64,000 nt of DNA from Rhizobium lentis (GCF_014200175.1 NZ_JACHBD010000009.1:124001-188000), one strand, 5' to 3'. Numbered from the stretch's first letter, positions 9,023 through 17,360 are shown. A program made the numbers and translations. Notes: a model not told the origin generated them from the letters alone.

Positions 9023-10255
9023 CTATTCGAAAATGGCGAAGAAGTTCTCGGCCGCGGAGGCTGGGTCATTCGATCCGCCGCTCCAGAATTCGTCGACGTA
9101 GTCGTCGAGCGCGCCGACCTGCTGGGGTGTGAGCACAATCGCCTGGTCCGGCACGATCGCGCCCGCAGCCATCAGCTCCGCCCCCTTCCGGGCACAGACA
9201 TCGAGCTTCGATTTGTCGACGTCGGTGCGCATGGGCACCGCGCCCTTCTTCAGCGCGAACTCGACCTGGACGGCAGGATCCATGACGACCTCGGCGAGAA
9301 GTTTCTGCGCCTTGTCGGTCGCGGCATTGTTGGTCTTCGGGAACCAGAGCGAGTCGGCGATATAGACCATGCCCTTCGACTCCGGCGCAATCATGCAGCC
9401 ATAATCCTTGCCCGGCTCCTTGCCGGCGACGGTGAATTCGCCCTTGGCCCAGTCGCCCATGAACTGCGCGCCGGCCTTGGCGGTGATCAGCATGGCCGTT
9501 GCGTCGTTCCAGTTACGGCCGGCTGCACCGGCGTCGACATAAGCGCGCAGCTTGCCGAGGATTTCCAGGGTCTTCTTCACACCCTCGACGGAAGCCTCGC
9601 TTTTATCCTTGTCGACATAGATCTTCAGGAAGCCGTCGATCCCGACCTGCGACAGCAGGATCATGTTGAAAACCTTAGTCTGCTGCCAGGGCTGACCGCC
9701 CCAGGCAACCGGAACCACGCCGGCAGCCTTCAGCTTGTCGAGATCGGCGAAGAACGCGTCCCAGCTCTTGGGCTCCTCGGCGATGCCGGCCTTGTCGAAG
9801 GCTTCCTTGGAATAGAAGACCCAGCTTTCGCCATGGGCACCCGTCGGCGCCAGATAGACCTTGCCGTCATAGGAAATGAGATCGGTGATCGATTTCGGCA
9901 GGACGTCGGCCCATTTGCCGGCGGCAGCCACATCATCGATCGGGTTGAACAGGCCTTGGCCGACGAAATCCGCAGCCGCAAGGCCGATGACGCCCTGTTT
10001 GGCGCCAGGCGCATCGCCGGCGACGATCCGGTTCTGGAAGGCGGCATCGGCCGCGCCGAAACCGGCGATCGAGGAATCCTTCCAGACGCCGCCGCGCTTT
10101 TCGAATTCGGTTTTGATGACGTTCAAGGCCGCCGCTTCGCCGCCCGACGTCCAGGACGACATCATCTCGATTGTCGGCTTGTCCTCGGCCCGTGCCGAAG
10201 CACAGAGGCCGGCAACTGCCGCACCGGCAAGAAAAAGTTTCATCATGATCTTCAT
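9023..10255 (-). CDS. sugar ABC transporter substrate-binding protein
   Basis: The 410-residue periplasmic protein has a signal peptide (MKIMMKLFLAGAAVAGLCAS, cleavage after ARA about residue 23). The mature part has the extracellular solute-binding fold of the CUT1 family, with TIEMMSSWTSGGEAAAL at its start and the GAQFMGDWAKGEF block common to glucose-type binding proteins. An AGAGGTGG ribosome site precedes ATG 10255. It is second in the operon, 58 bases after the isomerase gene. The sugar cannot be named from the sequence. Confidence 0.93.
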   Translation of the reverse strand: MKIMMKLFLAGAAVAGLCASARAEDKPTIEMMSSWTSGGEAAALNVIKTEFEKRGGVWKDSSIAGFGAADAAFQNRIVAGDAPGAKQGVIGLAAADFVGQGLFNPIDDVAAAGKWADVLPKSITDLISYDGKVYLAPTGAHGESWVFYSKEAFDKAGIAEEPKSWDAFFADLDKLKAAGVVPVAWGGQPWQQTKVFNMILLSQVGIDGFLKIYVDKDKSEASVEGVKKTLEILGKLRAYVDAGAAGRNWNDATAMLITAKAGAQFMGDWAKGEFTVAGKEPGKDYGCMIAPESKGMVYIADSLWFPKTNNAATDKAQKLLAEVVMDPAVQVEFALKKGAVPMRTDVDKSKLDVCARKGAELMAAGAIVPDQAIVLTPQQVGALDDYVDEFWSGGSNDPASAAENFFAIFE

Positions 10256-10313
10256 TGTTCCACCTCTTGAAAATGCCCTCTTTGCGGGGCGTTTGTCGTC
10301 TTCGGAATGATTG

Positions 10314-11267
10314 TCAGCGATAGATCGGCAGGAGCGCCTGCCGGACGAGCGTCAGCCCATTGGCGATGTCGCGGACGGGATCCGGCGCGGCATCGAGTTC
10401 GAGGATCGCCCAGCCTTCATAGCCGCGGTCGCGCAGCAGCCGGATCCAGGCCGGCCAGTCGACCCGCCCGAGGCCGAAGCCGCAGAAATAGGGGCGGTGG
10501 CGATCATGGATATGCTTGTCGATCGGGGTGTCGGCGGGCATGGGGCCGATCGCATCCTTCCAATGGGCGATGATCATCCGCTCGTGATGCCGATCGACGA
10601 GTTGGACGGGATCGGAGCCGGCAACGATGATATGGGCCGTATCCGGGCACATATGCACATAGGCGGGATCGGTCAGAAGCATCATCAGGTCGACGTCACG
10701 CGCGTCGGCAAAAATCGAATGCGCCTCGGTATGCAGCGCCAGCCGCACGCCCCTGGCATAGAGCGTCGCGCCGAGACGGTTCAGAAAGTCGGCAATCACC
10801 TTGGCGCGGTCGAAATCATGAAACTGCACCGGCTGGGCGCCAAGCGTCTGGCGAAGCGGGGCACCGATCACCATGATGTCGCTGCCGCAGGGTTTCAAGA
10901 AGTCGGCATAACGTTCCGCCTTGTCAATCAGCGCGTGCTGGGCCTCGGGGTCGGTAAAGTCGCCCGCTGCCTCAAGCTCGGCGAAGAAGCCGCTGCAGAG
11001 CGTCAGGCCGCGGCTTGTCAGCTCGGCTGCGAAAGAGTCGACGGAGCCATAAGTCTTGATCGCATCCTGCCAGTTGAAGGGAGAGAAGGTCAGCTCGACA
11101 CCGGTAACGCCGGATGCCTGGACGCTGTCGAGGATCTTGTCCCAGAAGGCACGCGGTTCGGCGCGCGCATAGGCAACGATCGCATCATCGCTATCAACGC
11201 CCCAGAAGCCTTGATGAAAGAACGTCACGAGATCGACGCCGAAGCGCAGCCTTTCGGCAGTAGCCAT
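10314..11267 (-). CDS. TIM-barrel sugar isomerase/epimerase family protein
   Basis: The 317-residue cytoplasmic protein belongs to the xylose isomerase-like/AP endonuclease 2 barrel family. Candidate metal ligands are visible in LALHTEAH, HMCPDTAH, IAHWKDA and WAILELD, in the expected order. Family members isomerise or epimerise sugars, and some act on 3-keto-glycosides or inosose. It is the first gene of the minus-strand operon that ends with the GMC oxidoreductase, so its substrate is probably the imported sugar or its oxidised form. Transcription starts in the LacI-operator region just upstream. Confidence 0.85.
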   Translation of the reverse strand: MATAERLRFGVDLVTFFHQGFWGVDSDDAIVAYARAEPRAFWDKILDSVQASGVTGVELTFSPFNWQDAIKTYGSVDSFAAELTSRGLTLCSGFFAELEAAGDFTDPEAQHALIDKAERYADFLKPCGSDIMVIGAPLRQTLGAQPVQFHDFDRAKVIADFLNRLGATLYARGVRLALHTEAHSIFADARDVDLMMLLTDPAYVHMCPDTAHIIVAGSDPVQLVDRHHERMIIAHWKDAIGPMPADTPIDKHIHDRHRPYFCGFGLGRVDWPAWIRLLRDRGYEGWAILELDAAPDPVRDIANGLTLVRQALLPIYR

Positions 11268-11352
11268 AGTCCACCCATTTCAGGCACGACCTACCGGCGT
11301 GCGGAAGGGCAGATCCGCATCCAATAAGTCATGGATTTCAACGCATTAAGAA

Positions 11353-11370
11353 ATGGCAATCGTTTGCCAT
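11353..11370. promoter_or_regulatory. LacI-type operator, site 1
   Basis: ATGGCAATCGTTTGCCAT is an 18-base near-palindrome with only two asymmetric positions and the central CG typical of LacI-family operators. It lies 86 bases upstream of the isomerase start and 116 bases before the LacI gene. It shares the GGCAA/TTGCC arms with the site at 11413. Confidence 0.75.
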
Positions 11371-11412
11371 TAGAAGATGATAGCCAAGCTGTTTTTTTTG
11401 GCAAGCGATTTT

Positions 11413-11428
11413 TGGCAAACGTTTGCTA
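11413..11428. promoter_or_regulatory. LacI-type operator, site 2
   Basis: TGGCAAACGTTTGCTA contains a perfect 12-base palindrome GCAAACGTTTGC at 11415-11426. Its centre is 59 bases from that of site 1. A weaker half-site (TTGGCAAGCG) precedes it near 11398-11408. Two operators in one divergent region suggest cooperative repression of both the sugar operon and the regulator. Confidence 0.75.
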
Positions 11429-11485
11429 TAAGACAGCACATATTTTAGAGTTTCAGATCGAAGCATCCGATGGAAAGAAATAGAC

Positions 11486-12556
11486 TTGAATAAAAACAAG
11501 GATGTAATGGGAGAAGAACCATCAGGGGCCTTGATGGCGGATGTCGCGCGGCTCGCCGGCGTTGCCATATCAACGGTCAGCCGGGCGCTCGCCAACCCCG
11601 GGCGGGTCAATGAAAAGACGCGCGCCAAGATCAACGCTGCAGCCAAGCAGCTCGGCTATACGCCCAATGCAATGGCCCGGAACCTCAGGGTCGGCAAATC
11701 CAACATCATTATGATCATTCTGCCCGGATCGCTCTATTACGGCGTCTCGCAGATCATTCCGCAGGTCCTGCAGAGCATCAACAAATCGCTGATCCAAGGC
11801 GGCTACAATCTGATGATCGCCAACCTCGATCGCGACGAGATTTCCGAGCGGCACATTCTCGACCTTGCCTTCGGCGGCAGCGTGCGCGGAGCCATCATCC
11901 TGTCGTCGAAGCTTCCGGAGGTCGATGGGCGCTCGCTGGCAAATTCCGGTCTGCCGATCGTTTCGATGCTGCTCGACATGAGCGACGCGGGCCTGCAGAG
12001 CGTCATTACCAACGACCGCGAGGCTGTGCGCGACGTCACCGCCGAACTGATCCGGCTGGGCCATCGGCGGTTCTTCTATCTTGCGGGACCTGAAGGCAAT
12101 TATCATGACGTCGAGCGCTATGGCGGCGTGCTGGAAGCGCTTGAGGCAGCCGGCCTGTCGAAGCAGGCAGTGCATCGCTCGGGCGGACGTCTCGATTATC
12201 AGCATGGTTTCGATATCGGCGTGCAGGCGGCAGACGATTTCGCTGGGTTGGCCGAGAAACCAACGGCGGTCATCGCCACCAGCGATGACATGGCCATTTC
12301 ATTCGTCAGCCGCATCCGGCGCGCCGGCTTGAGCATTCCCGATGATCTTTCCGTCGTCTCCTTCGACGGCTCCCCGGTCTGCGAATTCTCCTCGCCGCCG
12401 CTCTCGACGATCGAGCAGCCGGTGGAAGAGATGGGGCGCGCGGCAGTGGAACTCCTGCTCGACGCCATTGGCCAGAGGCAAAACCCGGCCTCCGTGCGCA
12501 CCGTCGTCCGCAGCAAGCTCATCCTGCGGGAGAGCATCGCGCCTCCGAAGACTTGA
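11486..12556 (+). CDS. LacI-family transcriptional regulator of the sugar operon
   Basis: The protein has 356 residues from TTG 11486, or 349 from ATG 11507, which has an AAGGA site 4 bases upstream. The LacI helix-turn-helix MADVARLAGVAISTVSRALA is followed by the hinge region (KQLGYTPNAMARNLRVGKS) and a sugar-binding-protein-like effector domain to the end (DLSVVSFDGSPVCEF near the C-terminus). It is divergent from the isomerase-ABC-GMC operon and the operators between them carry the right symmetry. It is expected to repress until the transported sugar or a derivative binds. Confidence 0.93.
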   Translation: MNKNKDVMGEEPSGALMADVARLAGVAISTVSRALANPGRVNEKTRAKINAAAKQLGYTPNAMARNLRVGKSNIIMIILPGSLYYGVSQIIPQVLQSINKSLIQGGYNLMIANLDRDEISERHILDLAFGGSVRGAIILSSKLPEVDGRSLANSGLPIVSMLLDMSDAGLQSVITNDREAVRDVTAELIRLGHRRFFYLAGPEGNYHDVERYGGVLEALEAAGLSKQAVHRSGGRLDYQHGFDIGVQAADDFAGLAEKPTAVIATSDDMAISFVSRIRRAGLSIPDDLSVVSFDGSPVCEFSSPPLSTIEQPVEEMGRAAVELLLDAIGQRQNPASVRTVVRSKLILRESIAPPKT

Positions 12557-12574
12557 CGATGGCAGAACTCCTTC

Positions 12575-12633
12575 ATGAATTCATTCATGGACAAACAGGG
12601 CAAGGAAGCCTAAATTAGCGTCAGGTATTACCT
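12575..12633. promoter_or_regulatory. two palindromes upstream of the toxin-antitoxin pair
   Basis: ATGAATTCAT at 12575-12584 is a perfect 10-base palindrome, and AGGTATTACCT at 12623-12633 is a perfect 11-base one. The second ends 19 bases before the antitoxin ATG. Ribbon-helix-helix antitoxins commonly bind short palindromes at their own promoter, so these are candidate autoregulatory operators; the proximal one is better placed. Confidence 0.45.
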
Positions 12634-12652
12634 CTGGCTAAGGAGTTGCCTC

Positions 12653-12931
12653 ATGGCATCGCCGACCTCGCTCAAGCTCGATGATGAGCTGAAGGGCCGC
12701 GTCCAACAATTGGCCGAGGCTCGCCGCCGCTCGTCCCACTGGATCATGCGCGAAGCCATTGCGCAATATGTCGAGCGCGAGGAGAAGCGCGAGACGCTGC
12801 GGCAGGAGACGCTTGACGCCTGGAATGAATTTGAAGCGACGGGACTGCACGTCACCGGCGTCGAGGTCGAAAAGTGGCTTTCGACCTGGGGAACTGACGA
12901 CGAGTTGTCCGCCCCCGAATGCCACAAGTAA
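12653..12931 (+). CDS. ribbon-helix-helix antitoxin (CopG/ParD type)
   Basis: The 92-residue protein begins SPTSLKLDDELKGRVQQLAE, a typical ribbon-helix-helix strand and first helix, then RRRSSHWIMREAIAQYVERE, the second helix. The C-terminal half is extended and acidic, as expected for the part that wraps the toxin. An AAGGAG ribosome site lies 7 bases before the ATG. It overlaps the toxin gene by 13 bases. It should neutralise the ParE-like toxin and repress the operon. Confidence 0.9.
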   Translation: MASPTSLKLDDELKGRVQQLAEARRRSSHWIMREAIAQYVEREEKRETLRQETLDAWNEFEATGLHVTGVEVEKWLSTWGTDDELSAPECHK

Positions 12932-13209
12932 TCTTCTCCCCGGCCGCAATCCGCGACCTCGAGCGGCTGCGAGAGTTCTTGCGCCCAAAAAATCCGTTAG
13001 TCGCCAGGCGGGCGGGCGAAACTATTCTCAAAGGCGTGAGCCTCCTCGGCGCACATCCCCATATGGGACGCCTCATCGAAGACCTGCCCGAGCAATACCG
13101 GGAATGGCTCATCGATTTCGGAGAGAGCGGATACGTCGCGCGTTATCGTGTGGATGGCGACATTTTGACGATCCTCGCCGTGCGGCACCAGAAGGAAGCA
13201 GGGTTCTGA
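12919..13209 (+). CDS. RelE/ParE-family toxin
   Basis: The 96-residue protein has the ParE/RelE pattern: FSPAAIRDLERLREFLRPKN, then a helix ARRAGETILKGVSLLGAHPHMGR, and the C-terminal strands YVARYRVDGDILTILAVRHQ. Length and the R-H-Q-K ending fit the family. ParE relatives poison DNA gyrase and RelE relatives cleave mRNA; the sequence does not decide which. Translationally coupled to the antitoxin by a 13-base overlap. Confidence 0.9.
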   Translation: MPQVIFSPAAIRDLERLREFLRPKNPLVARRAGETILKGVSLLGAHPHMGRLIEDLPEQYREWLIDFGESGYVARYRVDGDILTILAVRHQKEAGF

Positions 13210-13325
13210 TCCGGGCTCCGAGGTTCCGTCGGCCGGTTGGGAAATTTGCAAGCGTCTGGTGATATGGCCGCCCACAGGGCGCCAAGTGCACTCCATCAAA
13301 ACTTCGTCTGACCCCATCAGCCGGC

Positions 13326-13351
13326 GCGTCGTGCTACGAAATTCACGACGC
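13326..13351. repeat. perfect 8-base inverted repeat before the biotin carrier gene
   Basis: GCGTCGTG at 13326-13333 pairs with CACGACGC at 13344-13351 around a 10-base loop. It lies 117 bases after the toxin stop and 57 bases before the carrier-protein ATG. No T-run follows on the plus strand, so it may be a leader structure or operator rather than a terminator. Confidence 0.35.
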
Positions 13352-13407
13352 CGGGCGATCTGAAAATTCAGGTCTGCGCGGTGGAATTTGAAATTCCGAG
13401 CACGCAC

Positions 13408-13839
13408 ATGGACCTCTCGAAGATCAAGACGCTGATCGACTTTGTCGGACGATCGAATATTACCGAGCTGACCGTGACGGAAAAGGACGTGACGGTTCGG
13501 ATTTTCCGCGCGTCGCCGGGAGAGGTCGCTGTTGCCGAGCCTTCGCAAGACCCTGGATCGAAAATAAGCCTTGTCTCCGATGCGCCTTCGAGCGTCGAGA
13601 AAACCTCCTATGCGGTGAAGGCGCCCGTCTTTGGCGTCCTGCACCGGGCGCCGGCGCCCGGCGAGCCGCCATTCGTCGCGATCGGCGACGCGGTGGAGGA
13701 AGGGCAGACCCTGTTCATCATCGAGGCGATGAAGGTCTTCAATACGATCGCCGCGCCGCGATCCGGGCGCATCACGCACCTGACCGATATCGACAATGGC
13801 GACGTCGAGACCGGCGACCTGCTGGCGGAGATCGCCTGA
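13408..13839 (+). CDS. biotin carboxyl carrier protein (AccB-like)
   Basis: From ATG 13408 the protein has 143 residues and opens MDLSKIKTLIDFVGRSNITE, the usual start of acetyl-CoA carboxylase AccB. The C-terminal biotinyl domain contains EAMKVF (usually EAMKMM), so the biotin-accepting lysine is present, between VEEGQTLFII and NTIAAPRSG. A GTG at 13381 also opens the frame but adds a nine-residue tail absent from the family. It overlaps the biotin carboxylase start by one base (TGATG). Lying with PxpBCA rather than acetyl-CoA carboxyltransferase genes, it probably serves a different carboxylase. Confidence 0.9.
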   Translation: MDLSKIKTLIDFVGRSNITELTVTEKDVTVRIFRASPGEVAVAEPSQDPGSKISLVSDAPSSVEKTSYAVKAPVFGVLHRAPAPGEPPFVAIGDAVEEGQTLFIIEAMKVFNTIAAPRSGRITHLTDIDNGDVETGDLLAEIA

Positions 13840-15233
13840 TGCCGGAAACATCTGAACAATCCGCTGCTTCAGGACGCCGTTTCGACACGGTCCTCATCGC
13901 CAATCGCGGCGAGATCGCCGCCCGGATAGAGCGCGCCTGCCACGAACTCGGCCTGAAGACGGTCGCCATCTGCTCCGAGGCGGACCGGCAAGCGCCTTAC
14001 ATCAAGACCGCAGACCATTTTCTCTGCATCGGCCCTTCGACCGCGGGCAAGAGCTATCTCAATCAGGATGCCATTCTTCTCGCCGCACGCCTGACCGGCG
14101 CGGGCGCCATCCATCCCGGTTATGGTTTTCTGTCTGAGAACGCCGCATTCGCCGACGCCATCGAAAAGGCCGGGCTGACCTTCATCGGGCCGACGGCATC
14201 ATCGATCGCAACCATGGGCGACAAGATCGCGGCGAAGCGGGCGATGATGGCGGCCGGCGTCCCCTGCGTTCCCGGTCCCGATAGCGCACTGCCCGACGAC
14301 CCGGCCGCAATCGAGCGCATCGCGCTGGAGATCGGCTATCCCGTCATCGTCAAGGCGTCAGGGGGCGGTGGCGGACGCGGCATGCGCGTCGTGCCGAAGG
14401 CCGATCAGCTGCATGAAGCGATCGCGCTGACCCGGGAAGAGGCGCGCAAGGCCTTCGGCTCGCCCTCCCTCTATATGGAAAAGTTCCTCCAGCATCCGCG
14501 CCATATCGAGATCCAGGTTCTTTGCGACGATCACCGCAATGCCGTGTGGCTGGGGCATCGCGACTGCTCGATGCAGCGCCGCCATCAGAAGGTGGTGGAG
14601 GAGGCGCCGGCGCCGGGGATCGCGCCCGAAATCATCCAGCCGGTCGGCATGGCCTGCGTAGAGGCTTGCCGCCAGATCGGCTACCGCGGTGTCGGCACCT
14701 TCGAATTCCTCTATGAGGACGGCGCCTTCTATTTCATCGAGATGAACACGCGGCTTCAGGTCGAACATCCCGTCACCGAGATGACGAGCGGGGTCGATAT
14801 CGTCCAGGCGCAGATAAGAGCGGCCCAGGGCGACGTTCTGGACCTCGCCCAGAGCGATGTCACCTGCGACGGCCACTCTTTCGAATGCCGCATCAACGCC
14901 GAGGATCCCGATACATTCCTGCCGTCGGCAGGCGTCGTCACTCATCTCGCTTTGCCGCAGGGGCCGGGCATCCGGGTCGATACGCATATTCATCCCGGCT
15001 ACAGGGTCTCGCCCTATTACGACTCGCTGATCGCCAAGCTGATCGTCCACGCGCCGACGCGGGCGAAAGCGATGGCCAGAATGTGCGAGGCGCTTGCCGG
15101 CACCGAAATCGAAGGCATCGCCACCAATATCCCCTTCCTGCGCGCCCTATTCGAGGACCACGCATTCGCGCGCGGTGAGACCGATATCCACTATCTCGAG
15201 CAATGGCTGAAACTGAGGAGGACGGCGGCATGA
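13839..15233 (+). CDS. biotin carboxylase (AccC-like)
   Basis: The 464-residue enzyme has the three-part biotin carboxylase fold: N-terminal FDTVLIANRGEIAARIERA (about residues 12-30), ATP-grasp with glycine loop KASGGGGGRGMRV, and the catalytic FIEMNTRLQVEHPVTEM segment; CRINAEDP marks the C-terminal domain. It carboxylates biotin on the carrier using ATP and bicarbonate. Length matches AccC. No AccA/AccD or propionyl-CoA carboxyltransferase genes are present; the partners encoded next door are PxpB and PxpC. Its stop overlaps the next ATG (ATGA). Confidence 0.95.
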   Translation: MPETSEQSAASGRRFDTVLIANRGEIAARIERACHELGLKTVAICSEADRQAPYIKTADHFLCIGPSTAGKSYLNQDAILLAARLTGAGAIHPGYGFLSENAAFADAIEKAGLTFIGPTASSIATMGDKIAAKRAMMAAGVPCVPGPDSALPDDPAAIERIALEIGYPVIVKASGGGGGRGMRVVPKADQLHEAIALTREEARKAFGSPSLYMEKFLQHPRHIEIQVLCDDHRNAVWLGHRDCSMQRRHQKVVEEAPAPGIAPEIIQPVGMACVEACRQIGYRGVGTFEFLYEDGAFYFIEMNTRLQVEHPVTEMTSGVDIVQAQIRAAQGDVLDLAQSDVTCDGHSFECRINAEDPDTFLPSAGVVTHLALPQGPGIRVDTHIHPGYRVSPYYDSLIAKLIVHAPTRAKAMARMCEALAGTEIEGIATNIPFLRALFEDHAFARGETDIHYLEQWLKLRRTAA

Positions 15234-15640
15234 GCGCCATCGACTTCAGCGATCCCGCAACCATTGCATTCCTCACCGATGCGCTGACGGCCGCCGGCGT
15301 GGGGGGCCTCGAAATCTCCCGGCTGGACCGGAAGCTTCGCATCGTCATTTCAGGGGAGGGCGGCGCGCAGGTAGCCGCACTCCGCGCCCCGGGCTCCCCA
15401 ACTGTCGTCGTGACGGCGCCGCTGGCGGGGCATTTCTGCGCCGAACATCCGGCCGCCGCCGTCACGCCCCAAACTCTGCCGCGCTCCGTATCCGACGCCG
15501 ATCTCCTCGGCTTCATCAGGGTCGGGCATGTGCTGCTTCCCCTTCGCGCCCGCCGCTCCGGCGTCTTGACCAGACTGCTCGCCGAGCCCGGCGCCCTGGT
15601 CGGCTTCGGTGACCCTCTGTTCGAAATCGAGCTGCCATGA
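15230..15640 (+). CDS. biotinyl/lipoyl-like domain protein lacking the modified lysine
   Basis: From ATG 15230 the protein has 136 residues. Its layout copies the carrier at 13408: an N-terminal segment DPATIAFLTDALTAAGVGGLEISRLDRKLRIVIS, a linker, and a C-terminal barrel-like domain with APLAGHF, RARRSGVLTRLL and GFGDPLFEIEL. Where a biotin carrier has EAMK, this protein reads IRVGHVLLPLRA, with no lysine at the hairpin. It is therefore unlikely to be biotinylated. It may be a structural or regulatory paralogue of the carrier. Coupled on both sides by ATGA overlaps. I do not know a named family for it. Confidence 0.8.
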   Translation: MSAIDFSDPATIAFLTDALTAAGVGGLEISRLDRKLRIVISGEGGAQVAALRAPGSPTVVVTAPLAGHFCAEHPAAAVTPQTLPRSVSDADLLGFIRVGHVLLPLRARRSGVLTRLLAEPGALVGFGDPLFEIELP

Positions 15641-16347
15641 TGATCGCCACGACGAACAGACATGCCTCGCCACGCGAAATCGTTCCGGCCACCCAAAACC
15701 GGGCGCGGGTTTCCTCGATCGGGGCCAGATCCTTCCTGCTCGAGGCGCCGGGCGATTTCGATCTTGCCGCGCAACGGCGGATCTGGGCCCTGTCTCAGAC
15801 GGTGAGAGGCTGGGCGGACGTTGCCGAAAATATTCCCGGGATGACCAACCTGCTGGTGATCTTCAAGGAGACGCCCGAAGATCCCGATGCTGTGGTCGCC
15901 CGGTTGCTGGAGGCATGGGAGAATGCGCAGAGCATCGATCTCAACGGCAAGACCATCGAGATTCCCGTCCATTACGGCGGCGAACATGCGAGCGATCTTC
16001 CGGCCCTTTGCGATCTCTCGGGCTTAAGCGACCGCGAGGTCGTCCGCATCCATCATGAAGCCATCTACCGCGTCTTCGCCTTGGGCAGCGCGCCGGGCTT
16101 CGGTTATCTGCATGGCCTCGATCCGCGCATCTACATGCCGCGAAAGACCGTGCCGTCGCTGAAGATGCCGAAGGGCTGCGTGACGATCGGCGGCATGCAG
16201 ACCGGCGTCGCCATGCTGACCGGCCCCAATGGCTGGAACTCCATCGGCTTTGCGACGCTTGAGATGTTCGACCCCACCGCGCCGTCCCCCGCCATGATGG
16301 CGCCCGGAGATACGGTGCGGTTCCTGCCGGCAAGGATCGAGCTATGA
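15637..16347 (+). CDS. pxpB: PxpB/KipI-family subunit (allophanate hydrolase subunit 1-like)
   Basis: The 236-residue protein has the AHS1/KipI signature: RIWALSQTVRGW in the N-terminal part, then PGFGYLHGLDPRIYMPRK and GCVTIGGMQTGVAMLTGPNGW. With PxpC and PxpA, members hydrolyse 5-oxoproline with ATP; homologous domains form half of the carboxyltransferase of urea carboxylase. The first ~25 residues look like an unstructured extension. It overlaps the genes on both sides by 4 bases. Beside a biotin carboxylase and carrier, a carboxyltransferase role is as plausible as 5-oxoprolinase. Confidence 0.9.
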   Translation: MMIATTNRHASPREIVPATQNRARVSSIGARSFLLEAPGDFDLAAQRRIWALSQTVRGWADVAENIPGMTNLLVIFKETPEDPDAVVARLLEAWENAQSIDLNGKTIEIPVHYGGEHASDLPALCDLSGLSDREVVRIHHEAIYRVFALGSAPGFGYLHGLDPRIYMPRKTVPSLKMPKGCVTIGGMQTGVAMLTGPNGWNSIGFATLEMFDPTAPSPAMMAPGDTVRFLPARIEL

Positions 16348-17339
16348 TCGAGATCTTGGAAACCGGGCCCTTCAACACGGTGCAGGATCTCGGACGTCCC
16401 GGCTACCGCGACATCGGTGTGTCGGCGAGCGGCGCGATGGATCCGCTCGCGGTCAGGATCGGCAATAGTCTCGTCGGCAATGACGAGAATGCGGCTGTGA
16501 TCGAGGTGCAGACCTTCCCGTTCAGCCTGCGTTTCGAGCGGCGCGCCGTCTTTGCCGTGACCGGCGCCGACGGTCATCCTCACCTCGACGGATCGGAACT
16601 CATTCCCTGGTGCGCCTATATGGCAGAGCCCGGTCAGGTTCTCGAACTGAAGCAACCCCCGCGGCTGGCGCGCGCCTATATTTCGGTCGGCGGCGGGCTG
16701 GATATTCCAGTTGTCATGGGGTCGCGCAGCACGTCGCTGCGCGGCGGCTTCGGCGGCAATGCGGGCCGGCCGCTGGCGAAAGGCGATCGGATCGCGGTCG
16801 GCGAGGATGCGGAGATTGCCATGCTGTCGGCCACGGGCCTCGCCGTCGTCGAGCCGGCCGTGGCACTGCGCGACGTCTTCCCGGCGCCCGTCGACGACAC
16901 CTTGCCGATCCGTGCCCTGCCTGCCGGCGAGCACGATCTTTTCGCCGGCGCCGGCGAAGCCTTCTGGGGCCAGACCTGGCGGATTTCCTCGCGCAGCGAC
17001 CGCACGGGCTACCGTCTGTCCGGCGAGCCGATCACGCCGACCGCCTCCATCGAGATGCGCTCCCACGGCGTCGTGCCCGGCGTCATTCAAGTTCCGCCCG
17101 GCGGCGAACCCATCGTGCAGATGAGCGATGCGAATACCGCCGGCGGCTATCCGAAGGTCGCCGGCGTGATCGAATGCGACCTCTGGCGGCTCGGGCAGGC
17201 CCGCATCGGCGCCCGCCTGAAATTCATCCGGTCGACGCATGCGGAGGCGCGCGCAGTCGAACAGGCCGTCGCCCGCTATGTCGAGGATGTCAGGCTGACA
17301 TCCGGGATGGTCAAGCGCGCCCTGAAGGCGATGGCCTAA
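16344..17339 (+). CDS. pxpC: PxpC/KipA-family subunit (allophanate hydrolase subunit 2-like)
   Basis: The 331-residue protein starts IEILETGPFNTVQDLGRPGY and continues with GVSASGAMDPLAVRIGNSL, both diagnostic of KipA/AHS2. SDRTGYRLSG and VIQVPPGGEPIVQMSDANT-type blocks follow in the expected order. It pairs with PxpB to make the cyclophilin-like heterodimer found in 5-oxoprolinase and in the urea carboxylase carboxyltransferase domain. Overlaps pxpB by 4 bases and is 21 bases from pxpA. Confidence 0.93.
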   Translation: MIEILETGPFNTVQDLGRPGYRDIGVSASGAMDPLAVRIGNSLVGNDENAAVIEVQTFPFSLRFERRAVFAVTGADGHPHLDGSELIPWCAYMAEPGQVLELKQPPRLARAYISVGGGLDIPVVMGSRSTSLRGGFGGNAGRPLAKGDRIAVGEDAEIAMLSATGLAVVEPAVALRDVFPAPVDDTLPIRALPAGEHDLFAGAGEAFWGQTWRISSRSDRTGYRLSGEPITPTASIEMRSHGVVPGVIQVPPGGEPIVQMSDANTAGGYPKVAGVIECDLWRLGQARIGARLKFIRSTHAEARAVEQAVARYVEDVRLTSGMVKRALKAMA

Positions 17340-17360
17340 GGTAAGCGAAAGGAGGAACTG

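Noticed and set aside
13381..13407. GTG start for the biotin carrier
   Set aside because: Adds nine residues absent from AccB proteins and has no better ribosome site; the MDLSKIKTLI start is family-typical.
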